Assembly (NCBI RefSeq): GCF_004331345.1
Contig: NZ_SJJZ01000002.1
Location: forward strand, 1,736,001 to 1,800,000
Length of the DNA: 64,000 bases
Origin: Kribbella soli
Lineage (GTDB): Bacteria; Actinomycetota; Actinomycetes; Propionibacteriales; Kribbellaceae
Reading direction: 5' to 3'
Shown: positions 31,555 through 39,885 of the stretch, piece after piece
Position numbering within the stretch: position 1 is the stretch's first letter
Layout: each line of letters begins with the position of its first letter
Made by a program: the position numbers and the translations under genes
The notes under the pieces: generated by a model
Told to the model about the DNA's origin: nothing
Database searches by the model: none
Seen by the model: the letters and a program-made list of their open reading frames with translations, nothing else

Positions 31555-32127
31555 ATGGATGTCTTGCTGGGGCCTGTGCAGGAAGAGGATGTGGCGTTGT
31601 TCCAGCGGTTCCTGGTCGAGCCGGGGCTGATCGGGCTGGACTGGAACGGGTTCCGGGATGCGCAGGCTCCGGTACGGCGGTATGCCGAGGACGGGTTCCT
31701 GGGCAAGGACGACGGGCGGCTGATGGTGCGCACCGGATCCGAGACGGCGGGGCTCGTGAGTTGGCGATCGGGGTCGTTCGACGGGCGTACGACGTACTGG
31801 GAGATCGGGATCGCGCTGCTGCCGGAATACCGCGGGCGTGGGATCGGGTGGCGGGCGCAGGCGCTGCTGACGGCGTACCTGTTCGAGCACACGCCGATGC
31901 ACCGGATCCAGGCGGCGACGCATCCGGAGAACGTGGCCGAGCAGAAGTCCTTGGAAAAGGCGGGTTTCCGGCTCGAAGGGGTGATCCGCGGGTGCGAGTT
32001 CCGGGCCGGGCGACTGCGGGACGGGTACCTGTACAGCCGGTTGCGGGACGATCCGGCGCCGGAACTCGGCAACGGTTCGGTGACGGGATCCGGCGCGGCA
32101 CCCGTTGAGGAACCTCTCGCAGATTAG
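31555..32127 (+). CDS. GNAT-family N-acetyltransferase
   Basis: A 190-residue RimJ/RimL-like acetyltransferase. The strand YWEIGIALLPEYRGRGIGWR contains the acetyl-CoA pyrophosphate-binding RGRGIG. TPMHRIQAATHPENVAEQKS followed by LEKAGFRLEGVIRG is the hallmark of RimL-type enzymes that acetylate protein N-termini or small amines. The final 25 residues are non-conserved. TAGTCT lies 7 nt before the ATG, consistent with a leaderless start. Substrate unknown. Confidence 0.88.
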   Translation: MDVLLGPVQEEDVALFQRFLVEPGLIGLDWNGFRDAQAPVRRYAEDGFLGKDDGRLMVRTGSETAGLVSWRSGSFDGRTTYWEIGIALLPEYRGRGIGWRAQALLTAYLFEHTPMHRIQAATHPENVAEQKSLEKAGFRLEGVIRGCEFRAGRLRDGYLYSRLRDDPAPELGNGSVTGSGAAPVEEPLAD

Positions 32128-32199
32128 TCTCGGCGGGTCGCTGCACGCTTACCCGGCGTGGTTCTGCGACGCTGAAAAAGCTGAGGGAGAGGGGAATTC

Positions 32200-32985
32200 G
32201 TGTCTCGTCGACGTGGTCTCGTTGCCGGTGCGGTCGTTCTGTCGTTCGTAGTCGCCGGCTGTTCCGATGTGGCCGCGAGTGAGACGACGCCTTCTCCTAC
32301 ACAGGCTTCGAGCAGCACGGCCGGTACGACTAGTACGACGCCGAGCGCCACTCCGACTGCCAAGCCCACCGTGAAGCCGACGGTCAAGCCGAAGCCCAAG
32401 GTGAAGCAGAAGCCGGAGTACTACGCGCTGCGCGTGGAACGGCAACTGGACAAGCTCGGGTACCCGGTCGGCGACATCGACGGTGACATCACCGCCCGCG
32501 CCAAGCAGGCGCTGTGCGCGTGGCGCGAGACCAACGGGCTGCCGGTCAGCCGCAAGGGACTCAGCCTGAACGACGCGTACTCGGTGCTCAACGCAACCAG
32601 TCGCCCGGCGCCGACCCGCTCCCCCGGCATCTACGTGAACAAGACCTGCCAGATCCTGTACCAGATCGTCGGAAAGACCTACAAGCGGATCGTCTGGATC
32701 TCCACCGGCGGCCCCGGGTACGAGACCCCGAACCGCATCGGGAAGGTCTGGCGCAAGTGGGCCGGCGCGCACGAGAGCAGCCTGTACGAGGACGCGTACA
32801 TGTACGACTCCCTCTACTTCCTCAAGGACCGCCCCGGCATCGCCCTGCACGGCTCGCGGGTCAACTCCCTCGTCAAGCCGTACCCCGACAGCCACCGCTG
32901 CGTCCGCGTCGTACGCCCCGAGATCCATCAGATCTTCACCGACACCCCGATCGGCACCAAGGTCCAGATCTACGGCGAGTACTGA
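32200..32985 (+). CDS. L,D-transpeptidase lipoprotein with peptidoglycan-binding-like domain
   Basis: A 261-residue exported protein. Lipoprotein signal at 1-21 (MSRRRGLVAGAVVLSFVVAG, Cys21), then a Thr/Ser/Pro- and Lys/Pro-rich linker to about 72, a peptidoglycan-binding_1-like helix set (VERQLDKLGYPVGDIDGDIT) at 75-120 and the YkuD catalytic domain from about 130 (YVNKTCQILYQIVGKTYKRI). The active site ALHGSRVNS followed by DSHRCVRVV carries the catalytic His and Cys. It would form 3-3 cross-links or attach proteins to peptidoglycan. GTG start with GAGGGAGAGGGG upstream. Confidence 0.9.
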   Translation: MSRRRGLVAGAVVLSFVVAGCSDVAASETTPSPTQASSSTAGTTSTTPSATPTAKPTVKPTVKPKPKVKQKPEYYALRVERQLDKLGYPVGDIDGDITARAKQALCAWRETNGLPVSRKGLSLNDAYSVLNATSRPAPTRSPGIYVNKTCQILYQIVGKTYKRIVWISTGGPGYETPNRIGKVWRKWAGAHESSLYEDAYMYDSLYFLKDRPGIALHGSRVNSLVKPYPDSHRCVRVVRPEIHQIFTDTPIGTKVQIYGEY

Positions 32986-33037
32986 CGACGCTCCTGCAGG
33001 GCTTTGCCGGCGTCCGATGCATGCTGCCCCGGCAAAC

Positions 33038-33077
33038 CAGGGGCCTGATCCCCGGTTCTTGGCTGATCAGACCCCTG
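33038..33077. terminator. Hairpin terminator after the L,D-transpeptidase gene
   Basis: CAGGGGCCTGATC pairs with GATCAGACCCCTG over 13 positions with one C-A mismatch and a 14-nt loop. A second small hairpin (TTTGCCGG / CCGGCAAA, 33003-33036) lies just before it. It separates the transpeptidase from the LysR remnant. Confidence 0.65.
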
Positions 33078-33103
33078 ACCTGCGGGATCTTGACCATCAT
33101 CAC

Positions 33104-33527
33104 TCACCGATGACCGAAACTTGTCACTGTCCCACGGAGCAGTGACGGAGCCGAGAACAGGCGGGCGCAGGCAACGGCCGCTCGAGTAACGACGGTCGCC
33201 CGCGTCCTGCGCAGAGAACTGCTACCGCCCTCGACCGACAAGGCCACACCGCGCGCTTCCAGCAGGAAGATCTCACCCTCGCGGGTCAAGGACGTGCCCC
33301 GTCCAGTCCGGTCGAACAGCCTGACGCCCAGTTCCTTTTCCAGATCCTTGATCTGCGTACTCAACGGCGGCTGAGCGATGTGCAGGCGCAACCGCGGCCC
33401 GATTGAAGTTCAACTCCTCCGCCACGGCGATGAAGTACCTGACGTGCCGCAACTCCTGGTCACCCTCCGGGGTCAACTCTGTCCCTGGAAATGACGTTAC
33501 GCCGACGGTGACCTCCATGACCTTCAT
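33104..33527 (-). pseudogene. Frameshifted, truncated LysR regulator
   Basis: The first part reads ELRHVRYFIAVAEELNFNRA in one frame, and a +1 shift near 33387 moves the continuation RLHIAQPPLSTQIKDLEKEL and GVRLFDRTGRGTSLTREGE into another. Together these are a complete LysR DNA-binding domain. The whole effector domain is missing; after about residue 80 the frame continues into unrelated sequence to 33104. Divergent from an intact LysR gene at 33557. Confidence 0.82.
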
Positions 33528-33544
33528 AGTTAGGCGATCTGCGA

Positions 33545-33557
33545 TAGGATTTGCGAA
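33545..33557 (+). promoter_or_regulatory. Leaderless promoter of the LysR gene at 33557
   Basis: TAGGAT (33545-33550) is a near-consensus -10 ending six bases before the ATG, with no room for a ribosome binding site. It indicates a leaderless mRNA. Confidence 0.5.
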
Positions 33558-34486
33558 TGGCTTCGCTGAGGGCGTTGGAGTGCTTGGTGGCAGTCGCGGA
33601 TTCCGGGTCCATCACCCAGGCCGCGCGGATGCTGCATTCGTCGCAACCTGCCGTGTCGCATCAGCTCGCCGCTCTGGAACGGGAGACCCGGACCGCGCTG
33701 ATTCGCCGGGAGCCCCGAGGCGTCAAGCTCACGCCCGCCGGCCGAGCCGCCGTCACCGATGCACGGCGAGCGATCGAGGCAGCTGCATCAGCTGTGCGCC
33801 TCGCACGTGCCGCCGGTGACGCGACCGGAGGATCGCTGCGCCTGGCCTGCGCACAGAGCTTGACCGTGTCCATGCTCGCCCCGGTGATCCGCGACTGGCA
33901 CCGCCGCTACCCGCAGGTAGCGATCAGCCTCCGAGAGTCCGCTGTACCGGGGGAGCTCCTCGGACTCATCGACTCCGACGAAGTCGACATCCTGCTGGTG
34001 CCGGGTCCCGTGTCCGAGCGCTACACGACAACTCCCGTCACCGAGGAAGAGATCGTACTGACGGCACCAGGCAACCATCGCCTGGCCCAACTGCCGTCAG
34101 TGACGTTGAACGACCTCGACGGTGTACAGCTCGTTCACTTCGCCGCGGACAACGGTCTGAGCGGCTGGCTCGACCGATCGCTGACCAGAGCCGGCGTTCG
34201 TCCCGAAACGGTGATGAGGACCTCGGTCACGGCAGCAGCGCCCCAACTTGCCGCCGCTGGCCTGGGCGTCGCCGTCACCCCGATCAGTGCGGTCAGCGCC
34301 GGGCTGCCCGGAGCGATTCGATCGTTCTCACCACGCTGGATCAGGCAACTGATCGCGGTGTCACCTGGCGCCCTGGATCCGCTCGCCGCTCGGTTCGTCA
34401 CCAGCCTGAGCACCCGCGGCGTTCGGGTGCCCCGCGACGTCAAGGCTCAACTCAGCGACAGCGACGCGCCAGGTTCTCCCAAGTAG
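33557..34486 (+). CDS. LysR-family transcriptional regulator
   Basis: A 309-residue regulator: HTH at 1-60 (MASLRALECLVAVADSGSIT, MLHSSQPAVSHQLAALERET) and effector domain at 90-300 (GGSLRLACAQSLTVSMLAPV, ESAVPGELLGLIDSDEVDIL). The ATG 33557 is the only start that fits the family N-terminus and follows a -10 box directly. It converges on the SRPBCC gene with an 8-bp gap. Target not evident; the divergent partner is a broken LysR gene. Confidence 0.9.
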   Translation: MASLRALECLVAVADSGSITQAARMLHSSQPAVSHQLAALERETRTALIRREPRGVKLTPAGRAAVTDARRAIEAAASAVRLARAAGDATGGSLRLACAQSLTVSMLAPVIRDWHRRYPQVAISLRESAVPGELLGLIDSDEVDILLVPGPVSERYTTTPVTEEEIVLTAPGNHRLAQLPSVTLNDLDGVQLVHFAADNGLSGWLDRSLTRAGVRPETVMRTSVTAAAPQLAAAGLGVAVTPISAVSAGLPGAIRSFSPRWIRQLIAVSPGALDPLAARFVTSLSTRGVRVPRDVKAQLSDSDAPGSPK

Positions 34487-34494
34487 CCCCGTAT

Positions 34495-34986
34495 TCATGC
34501 GCCAGCCGCCTCCGCGGCGCGGGCGAGGGATTCGACCCACTCCTGGTGGTAGCGATACAGCGCACCGGGATGCTTGCGGCCGAGCTCCTCGAGGAAGAAG
34601 GCGCCCTGCTGAGTTTCCTCGGTCAGCACGTGACAGCCATCGTCCGTCGGCGTGATCACCCAGCCGTGGTAAGCGCGCGAACCGGTTTCATCGCCGTCGA
34701 CCACGGTCTCCCACGAGAGCCTGCTGAAGGGCTCGTACTCCGTCACGTGCAGACTCATCGGAAAACCGACCGTGACCCGGCTGTACTTGGTTCCAAGTGC
34801 CAGTTCCCGCTCACCACTCAAGATCTTGACCTGGTCCTCGAGGGGAAAATAGCCGGACCAGTTCTCGGCGTCGACGAGAAGCTTCCACACCACTTCAGGC
34901 CGGGCCGACACATCGATGTCGTTGAGCGCGTAGATCGCCGACGTTCTCGGGTCGTACCGCTCAGGCCAATTCACTTTGTCATACAC
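34495..34986 (-). CDS. SRPBCC (START-like) family protein
   Basis: A 163-residue single-domain protein of the polyketide-cyclase/Bet v 1 superfamily: DVSARPEVVWKLLVDAENWS at the start, TVGFPMSLHVTEYEPFSRLS in the middle and a long C-terminal helix (YRYHQEWVESLARAAEAAGA). Such proteins hold hydrophobic ligands. GTG start, overlapping the end of the upstream F420-reductase-like gene by 8 bp, so it is translated with it. Last gene of the minus-strand series 37819-34495. Confidence 0.82.
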   Translation of the reverse strand: MYDKVNWPERYDPRTSAIYALNDIDVSARPEVVWKLLVDAENWSGYFPLEDQVKILSGERELALGTKYSRVTVGFPMSLHVTEYEPFSRLSWETVVDGDETGSRAYHGWVITPTDDGCHVLTEETQQGAFFLEELGRKHPGALYRYHQEWVESLARAAEAAGA

Positions 34987-35617
34987 CGGCGTCGCTCCTC
35001 TTTCTGACCGCGAGCGAGAACTCGTAGTTCTTTTCGCCCCAACGGCCCAGGCCCATGACCAGCAGGCCGGCCTCCTCCAAGGCGCGGGCCATCACCAGCG
35101 GACCGGCATAAACCGGCCGCAGCCCCAGGCTTTTGATGAAAGCCGCAACCTCCTCCTTCGCCCGCCCGTCGTTGCCGGCGAAGAGCGCATCCACCTGCTC
35201 GTTGCGGGAGAACACGGTGCCGAAGATCGTGTTGAAGGCCTTGAAGACCTGGGCGGTCTCCCCGGCGACCTCAGCGATCTCCTGCGCTACGGACGTGTCG
35301 GCCGGGACGTGCCGGCCGCCGTATTCGCTGAGGTCGAAGGTGTTGGAGATGTCGATGATGATCTTCGCGTCCAACGCTGCGCCGTACTGCTGAACCACCG
35401 GGACGGCGCTCTCCCACGGAACCGCGAGGATGACGATGTCCCCGCTCGGGGCGGCGTCCATGGAAACGGAAGTGGACCCGCCGCCAACGGTGCGAGCCAA
35501 GGCCGACGCCTTGTCTGCATCGCGACCGACGAACTCGACGGTGTTCCCACCGGCGATGGCTCGGGCGCCCAGGACCTTTGCCATGTTCCCGAGGCCGATG
35601 ATGCTGATGCTTGCCAT
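34979..35617 (-). CDS. NADPH:F420 oxidoreductase-like protein, paralogue A
   Basis: A 212-residue Rossmann protein of the F420_oxidored (NPF) family. The NADP-binding motif is IIGLGNMAKVLGARAIAGGN; DIVILAVPWESAVPVVQQYG, KIIIDISNTFD and VFKAFNTIFGTVFS are diagnostic. True F420H2:NADP reductases transfer hydride between F420 and NADP; short homologues like this are often of unknown substrate. It is one of four related genes in this window (others at 39886, 41572 and 43265). It precedes the SRPBCC gene with an 8-bp overlap. Confidence 0.85.
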   Translation of the reverse strand: MASISIIGLGNMAKVLGARAIAGGNTVEFVGRDADKASALARTVGGGSTSVSMDAAPSGDIVILAVPWESAVPVVQQYGAALDAKIIIDISNTFDLSEYGGRHVPADTSVAQEIAEVAGETAQVFKAFNTIFGTVFSRNEQVDALFAGNDGRAKEEVAAFIKSLGLRPVYAGPLVMARALEEAGLLVMGLGRWGEKNYEFSLAVRKRSDAGV

Positions 35618-35653
35618 GATTGGATTACCTCCTACATTCGTTGCATCTGTGAG

Positions 35654-36583
35654 TCATTGCCGGACAGCCGCGGCAGCCCGGACGGCGTCAAGTCCTGCGA
35701 CCTGCGAAACGACCGGTGCGTAACCGAGTTCGGATACGGCTTTGTCCGTCCGCAGGGTGCACGTCTGCCCCAGGAACCACCGGGCCGGTACCGGAACCAC
35801 TTGAGCCGCCGTCTTGGCATCGAGCTCCGGAATCGGCCCTTCCACTCCGTAGATCTCGAACTGGGCTTCCAAGAACTCGCGCAGGACGACACGGTGCTGG
35901 TCGGTCACGAAGTAGGCCTCGCCCGGCCGACCGCGCTGCCAGCCGAGCATCAGGCCTTCGACGACGTTGTCCACGAACGTCACGTCGGTGGTGAACCGTC
36001 CGCCCTCGATCCACGCGAACTGGCCGGCCTTGACTGCCGCCACCAGACCCTCGATCAGCATGCTCTCGGGGCCCCAGACGAACCTCGGACGAATCGACAC
36101 CGTGGCGAAGTCCGAGGCATTCGCGTCGAGAACGATCTTCTCGGCTTCGGCCTTCACGGCTGAATACACGGCTGCCGAGTCCGGCCGCAGTGGTGCTGTC
36201 TCGTCGACCTCGACCAGCGGATCGCCCGCGAGGAGCGCAGCTTCCGTCCCACAGTGGACGAACCGGGGAATCTTCGCGAAGCGCGCTGCGTCCACCGCCG
36301 CCTGGGTGCCGCGAACAGACACCAATTCCTGCCGTTCACGATCCGCAGAGATGTCGGTTTCGGCAGCAAGGTGAAACAAGACGTCGCTACTCACTACCTC
36401 GTCCTGCCAGGTAGTTGCGTCAGGCAACACACCTCGGACGGGCTCGGCACCGAGGCCGGCCACGACTTCGGCCGACGCCTCGCTTCGCACCAGAACGCGA
36501 ACCGAGTGGCCCTCTGCTACGAGTCGGCGTACCAACACCCGACCGATGAACCCCGAACCGCCCGTGACAAACGCGCGTGACAT
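35654..36583 (-). CDS. NAD-dependent epimerase/dehydratase (extended SDR)
   Basis: A 309-residue extended short-chain dehydrogenase. The N-terminal FVTGGSGFIGRVLVRRLVAE binds NAD(P); VLFHLAAETD is the adenine-site strand; YSAVKAEAEK carries the catalytic Tyr and Lys. The substrate region (TFVDNVVEGLMLGWQRGRPG) is typical of 3-beta-HSD-like or DFR-like enzymes acting on sterols, flavonoids or ketones. It lies in a co-directional set with the MFS pump upstream and the F420-like reductase downstream, suggesting detoxification of a carbonyl compound (inference). Confidence 0.87.
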   Translation of the reverse strand: MSRAFVTGGSGFIGRVLVRRLVAEGHSVRVLVRSEASAEVVAGLGAEPVRGVLPDATTWQDEVVSSDVLFHLAAETDISADRERQELVSVRGTQAAVDAARFAKIPRFVHCGTEAALLAGDPLVEVDETAPLRPDSAAVYSAVKAEAEKIVLDANASDFATVSIRPRFVWGPESMLIEGLVAAVKAGQFAWIEGGRFTTDVTFVDNVVEGLMLGWQRGRPGEAYFVTDQHRVVLREFLEAQFEIYGVEGPIPELDAKTAAQVVPVPARWFLGQTCTLRTDKAVSELGYAPVVSQVAGLDAVRAAAAVRQ

Positions 36584-36625
36584 GTCATTTTCCTTCCTGA
36601 ATTTCTTTTGGGTGGAGCTCTGAAT

Positions 36626-37819
36626 TCAGGCGTGCGCCCAGCGAGGGAACGCGTGCTGTCTCCCGGCGATCGTCGTGATCGCCGTGGGGATCATGATGGC
36701 TACGGTCACCCAGGGAATTGAGCTGATACCGAAGCCTGCGAGCAAGAGCCCGCCGAGGATCCCCCCGGCCGCGATACTGAGATTGAAGACCGTCACCAGG
36801 ATCGACTGCACCGCGTCCGTCTCGGCCGCACGCACGCCGGCTGTGACGAAGAGAGTCGCGGAACCGCCGAAGCCGAGGCCCCAGATCGCAACGCCCAGAT
36901 AGAGGATCACCGGGTTCACCTGCCCGAACCCGAGGACGAGAGCGCCGGCGCCTACAACGACCGTGCTCAGCACGATCAGCCGGCGGTGGTGCGGGTCGAC
37001 GAAGGTTCCGGTAGCCCAGATGCTGAGCAGCGCCGCAAGGCCGAAGACCAGGAGAACCCATTCGATCTGGCCGCCGACGCCCGCGGCCGCCGTCAGCGGA
37101 CCGATGTAGGTGTACAAGATGTTGTGGGCAACCATGAATCCCGCGACGACCCACAGGATCGAAACCACACCACGGGTCTGGAGGATGGTCGCGATGGGAA
37201 CGTGTCCACCCGCCGGCTGGCCTGGGAGATTGGGTAGGGAGAAAAGCACCCAAGCGATCAAGGCGACGCTGACCACCGCCGTGGCGATGAAGGTCACCTC
37301 CCACCCGGCCGCGTCTCCCAGCAGCGTGCCCGCCGGAAGACCTAGCGCCAGCGCGACGGGGATGCCTGCCATCGCGATAGCAATCGCCTTGCCCTGAAGG
37401 GTTTCGCCGACGATCCGGGCTGCGTAGCCGCCGATGTTCGACCAGATCAGTCCCGCTCCGACACCGGCCACCACGCGCGCAACGAGGATCACCGCGAAGC
37501 TGTCGACGAGTCCCGCGACCGCGTTGGCCACACCGAAGGTGATCAGAGCCGCAATCAGGACGGAGCGGCGCCCTCGATTCTTCAGGGCAGCATTGAGCGG
37601 GATCGCGGTGAGCGCTGTCGCCAGCGCATACACCGTGATGGTCTGGCCGACGACAGATTCCGACAGTCCGAGGCTCTTGGACATCGCCGGAAGGAGGCCC
37701 GCGGGGATCGTCTCGTTGATGATTCCCAAGAAGCCCGCCGCGAACAGGGCCAGCAGGCCCGCCAACGGGAGCCGCACCTTCTCGCTGACGAGGGTTTCTT
37801 CGTTCGTCGCTGACGACAT
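36626..37819 (-). CDS. MFS transporter, drug:H+ antiporter type
   Basis: A 397-residue membrane protein with 12 predicted helices. The signature after helix 2, NAALKNRGRRSVLIAALITF, corresponds to the MFS motif A, and GFLGIINETIPAGLLPAMSK is typical of AraJ/YdhP-like sugar or drug exporters. VARVVAGVGAGLIWSNIGGY is motif B/C-like. It heads the minus-strand cluster (MFS, epimerase, F420-like, SRPBCC). Likely exports a substrate or product of the reductases. Confidence 0.9.
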   Translation of the reverse strand: MSSATNEETLVSEKVRLPLAGLLALFAAGFLGIINETIPAGLLPAMSKSLGLSESVVGQTITVYALATALTAIPLNAALKNRGRRSVLIAALITFGVANAVAGLVDSFAVILVARVVAGVGAGLIWSNIGGYAARIVGETLQGKAIAIAMAGIPVALALGLPAGTLLGDAAGWEVTFIATAVVSVALIAWVLFSLPNLPGQPAGGHVPIATILQTRGVVSILWVVAGFMVAHNILYTYIGPLTAAAGVGGQIEWVLLVFGLAALLSIWATGTFVDPHHRRLIVLSTVVVGAGALVLGFGQVNPVILYLGVAIWGLGFGGSATLFVTAGVRAAETDAVQSILVTVFNLSIAAGGILGGLLLAGFGISSIPWVTVAIMIPTAITTIAGRQHAFPRWAHA

Positions 37820-37954
37820 GATTGCCTTCCAGTCAAAGCGTAGTGAGCCTTACAGTTCTGACCCAACGCGAGCAGCTCTGCGGCGATTCCAGCGCTGACC
37901 ATCGAAACCTTTGGGTCTGGCCCCCACCAATTCGATGGGGCTCGGTGGTCGCGG

Positions 37955-38275
37955 ATCCCCGTCAGGTATCGCCGGACATTTTGCGAGCCTTAGCAGCGAC
38001 CGGACATCCAGGTGGCGACGGTGCGGATTCCCGAAGTCAAGCTGCCGGACGCCGGACGGTGCCACGGCACCCGTTCTGCCCCGCCCGACACGCCCTTGGG
38101 ACGCGTACGCGGACTCTGTGGTCCGCACTTGGAGTGAGGAGACAGGGCGCGCCACGTCGTCGATCAGCGCGCCGTGACAAGCCAGAATGTTGCATCAGGC
38201 CAGGATCGAACAGGGCATGCGGGTACTGGAGGTCGGGTTCGGCTGTTGTCAGCCGAGCTGCTCAACCGCGCTTTG
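37955..38275 (+). pseudogene. Decayed protein-L-isoaspartate O-methyltransferase-like gene (FxLD type)
   Basis: Fragments of one methyltransferase appear in different plus-strand frames: RTVPRHPF, then DAYADSVVRTWSEETGRATS and SISAP, then ARMLHQARIEQGMRVLEVGF. In order these match the PCMT-like methyltransferases associated with FxLD lanthipeptides (VPRH.F, then Q.R...G.RVLE.G as motif I). At least two frameshifts and loss of everything after motif I make it non-functional. It fills most of the 442-bp gap between the MFS and LysR genes. Assigned by pattern; no precursor peptide seen nearby. Confidence 0.55.
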
Positions 38276-39173
38276 AAGCGGTGTCGTTCGCAAGCTGCCA
38301 CATTTCATAGTTCCCGCATTCTGCCGTGATCTCAGCCGTCGCCTGAGCCGCGGCGAAGAACTCGTCGGCCAGCGGCGAGGTGCGCGACGCCGCCATCGCG
38401 ACGAATACCTGGTCGGGCGCCAGGTCCGGGACGGGCACGTAGCTGATGTCCGGGCGTGAGAAGAACACGGTCTCCGAACGCCCCACGAACGAGATGCCCC
38501 GGCCGGCCGCGACGTGCTCAAGCTTCTCCTCCACCCCGCGCACCCGGAGCCCGGAGTCGGGGTGCGGGCGCCTGGTGGGCTGCGTGCTCGCGTCGGCATG
38601 CCAGACCAGCGGTTCACCGGCTAGGTCAGCCTCGGTGACCTCATCCTTGCCGGCCAGTCGGTGATCGGCGGGCAACGCCACCATGAGGGGCTCGGTGTAG
38701 AGCGGAGTCAGGCGCAGGCCGGCCTCGTCGATGGGCAGCCGCACATAGCCGACGTCGACGCGGCCGTCGAGCAGCATCGGGGCCTGCTCGTCCCATTCCA
38801 TTCGCTGCACGTCCACGACTACGTCCGGATGCTGGGCCTCGAACACCCGCGTCGCCGGGATGACAGGTATGCCGGCCCGAAAGCCGACCACCAGCCGCTG
38901 GCCGCCGCGTTTTGCCACGGACACCCGGCGGCGGACCGCGTGCGCGGAGGCGAGTAGCGGACCGGCGTCGTCCAGCAGCTGTCGGCCCGCGTCAGTCAGC
39001 GTTACGCCGTGGCTGTCCCTGGTGAACAGGGAGGCGCCGAGATCCTGTTCCAGCGCGCGGATCTGCCGGCTGAGCGCCGGCTGCGCGATGTGCAGCTCAT
39101 CGGCGGCGCGGCCGAAGTGCAGCCTGTCGGCGACGGCGACGAAGTAACGCAGCTTGCGCAGGTCCAGATCCAT
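38262..39173 (-). CDS. LysR-family transcriptional regulator
   Basis: A 303-residue regulator with HTH at 1-60 (MDLDLRKLRYFVAVADRLHF, LHIAQPALSRQIRALEQDLG) and a full effector domain (GFRAGIPVIPATRVFEAQHP, PMLLDGRVDVGYVRLPIDEA). It belongs to the BenM/CatM-like group that often responds to aromatic or small organic acids. It is divergent from the SDR remnant and the following reductase genes, which it may once have regulated. The 13-bp tandem repeat at 39272 lies in its upstream region. Confidence 0.9.
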   Translation of the reverse strand: MDLDLRKLRYFVAVADRLHFGRAADELHIAQPALSRQIRALEQDLGASLFTRDSHGVTLTDAGRQLLDDAGPLLASAHAVRRRVSVAKRGGQRLVVGFRAGIPVIPATRVFEAQHPDVVVDVQRMEWDEQAPMLLDGRVDVGYVRLPIDEAGLRLTPLYTEPLMVALPADHRLAGKDEVTEADLAGEPLVWHADASTQPTRRPHPDSGLRVRGVEEKLEHVAAGRGISFVGRSETVFFSRPDISYVPVPDLAPDQVFVAMAASRTSPLADEFFAAAQATAEITAECGNYEMWQLANDTASKRG

Positions 39174-39271
39174 GCGCCCTCCCGGTCCGGCAATGCCTCG
39201 AAGGTATCACCACGGCTGAAACAGGTCTTGGACACCCGCTCAGGCCGGTGGCATCGTTCATCGGGCCGGGA

Positions 39272-39306
39272 GAATTCGGTACAAGAATTCGGTACAAGAA
39301 TTCGGG
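39272..39306. repeat. 13-bp tandem repeat, about 2.6 copies
   Basis: GAATTCGGTACAA occurs at 39272-39284 and 39285-39297, followed by GAATTCGGG at 39298. These AT-rich iterons lie in the divergent region between the LysR gene and the SDR remnant. They may be regulator-binding repeats or a slippage product. Confidence 0.75.
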
Positions 39307-39397
39307 ATCGGTATTTGATAGCAGGGCCCAACACCAGGATGAGCACATCAAGAATTGACCCTCTCCATTCCCGTTCGGAAACCATCAATTCAAAGGA

Positions 39398-39845
39398 GTG
39401 ACCGCCGTTCAGGGTGACGCGTCCGACCTCGACGACCTGGACCGCCTATACGACACCGTCAAGCGGGAAAAGGGCTCGATCGACATGCTGTGGGCCAGCG
39501 CCGGGACGGGTGAAGCCGGTGTCCTCGGCGAGATCACCGAGGAACAGTTCCACCGCGCCTTCTGGCTCAACGCGCGCGGCACCCTGTTCACCGTGCAGAA
39601 GGCACTGCCGCTGATCAACGACAACGGTTCGATCTTCATGACCGGATCCAACGCCTCCCTCGGCGCCTTCCCCGGCTGGACTGTTCGACGAGGCAACCAA
39701 GGCCGCATTCGAGTCCCTCATCCCCCGCAGACAGATGGGCCGCCCCGACGAGATAGCCACCGTCGCCCTGTTCCTCGCTTCCGACGACTCCAGCTACGTC
39801 AACGGCCTGGAACTGGTCGCCGACGGCGGCACCACTGCCATCTGA
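39398..39845 (+). pseudogene. Remnant of a short-chain dehydrogenase
   Basis: Starts with GTG after AAAGGAG but lacks the N-terminal TGxxxGIG cofactor region. It reads VQGDASDLDDLDRLYDTVKR, IDMLWASAGTGEAGVLGEIT and NGSIFMTGSNASLGAFPGW. The catalytic YxxxK segment is then missing: a deletion with frameshift near 39683 joins to DEATKAAFESLIPRRQMGRP and ATVALFLASDDSSYVNGLEL in another frame. Both ends of the SDR are therefore recognisable but the enzyme is dead. It directly precedes an intact F420-reductase-like gene. Confidence 0.85.
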
Positions 39846-39885
39846 ACCACCCACCAGGAATGTGAACAGGAAGAGAGCACACCTT

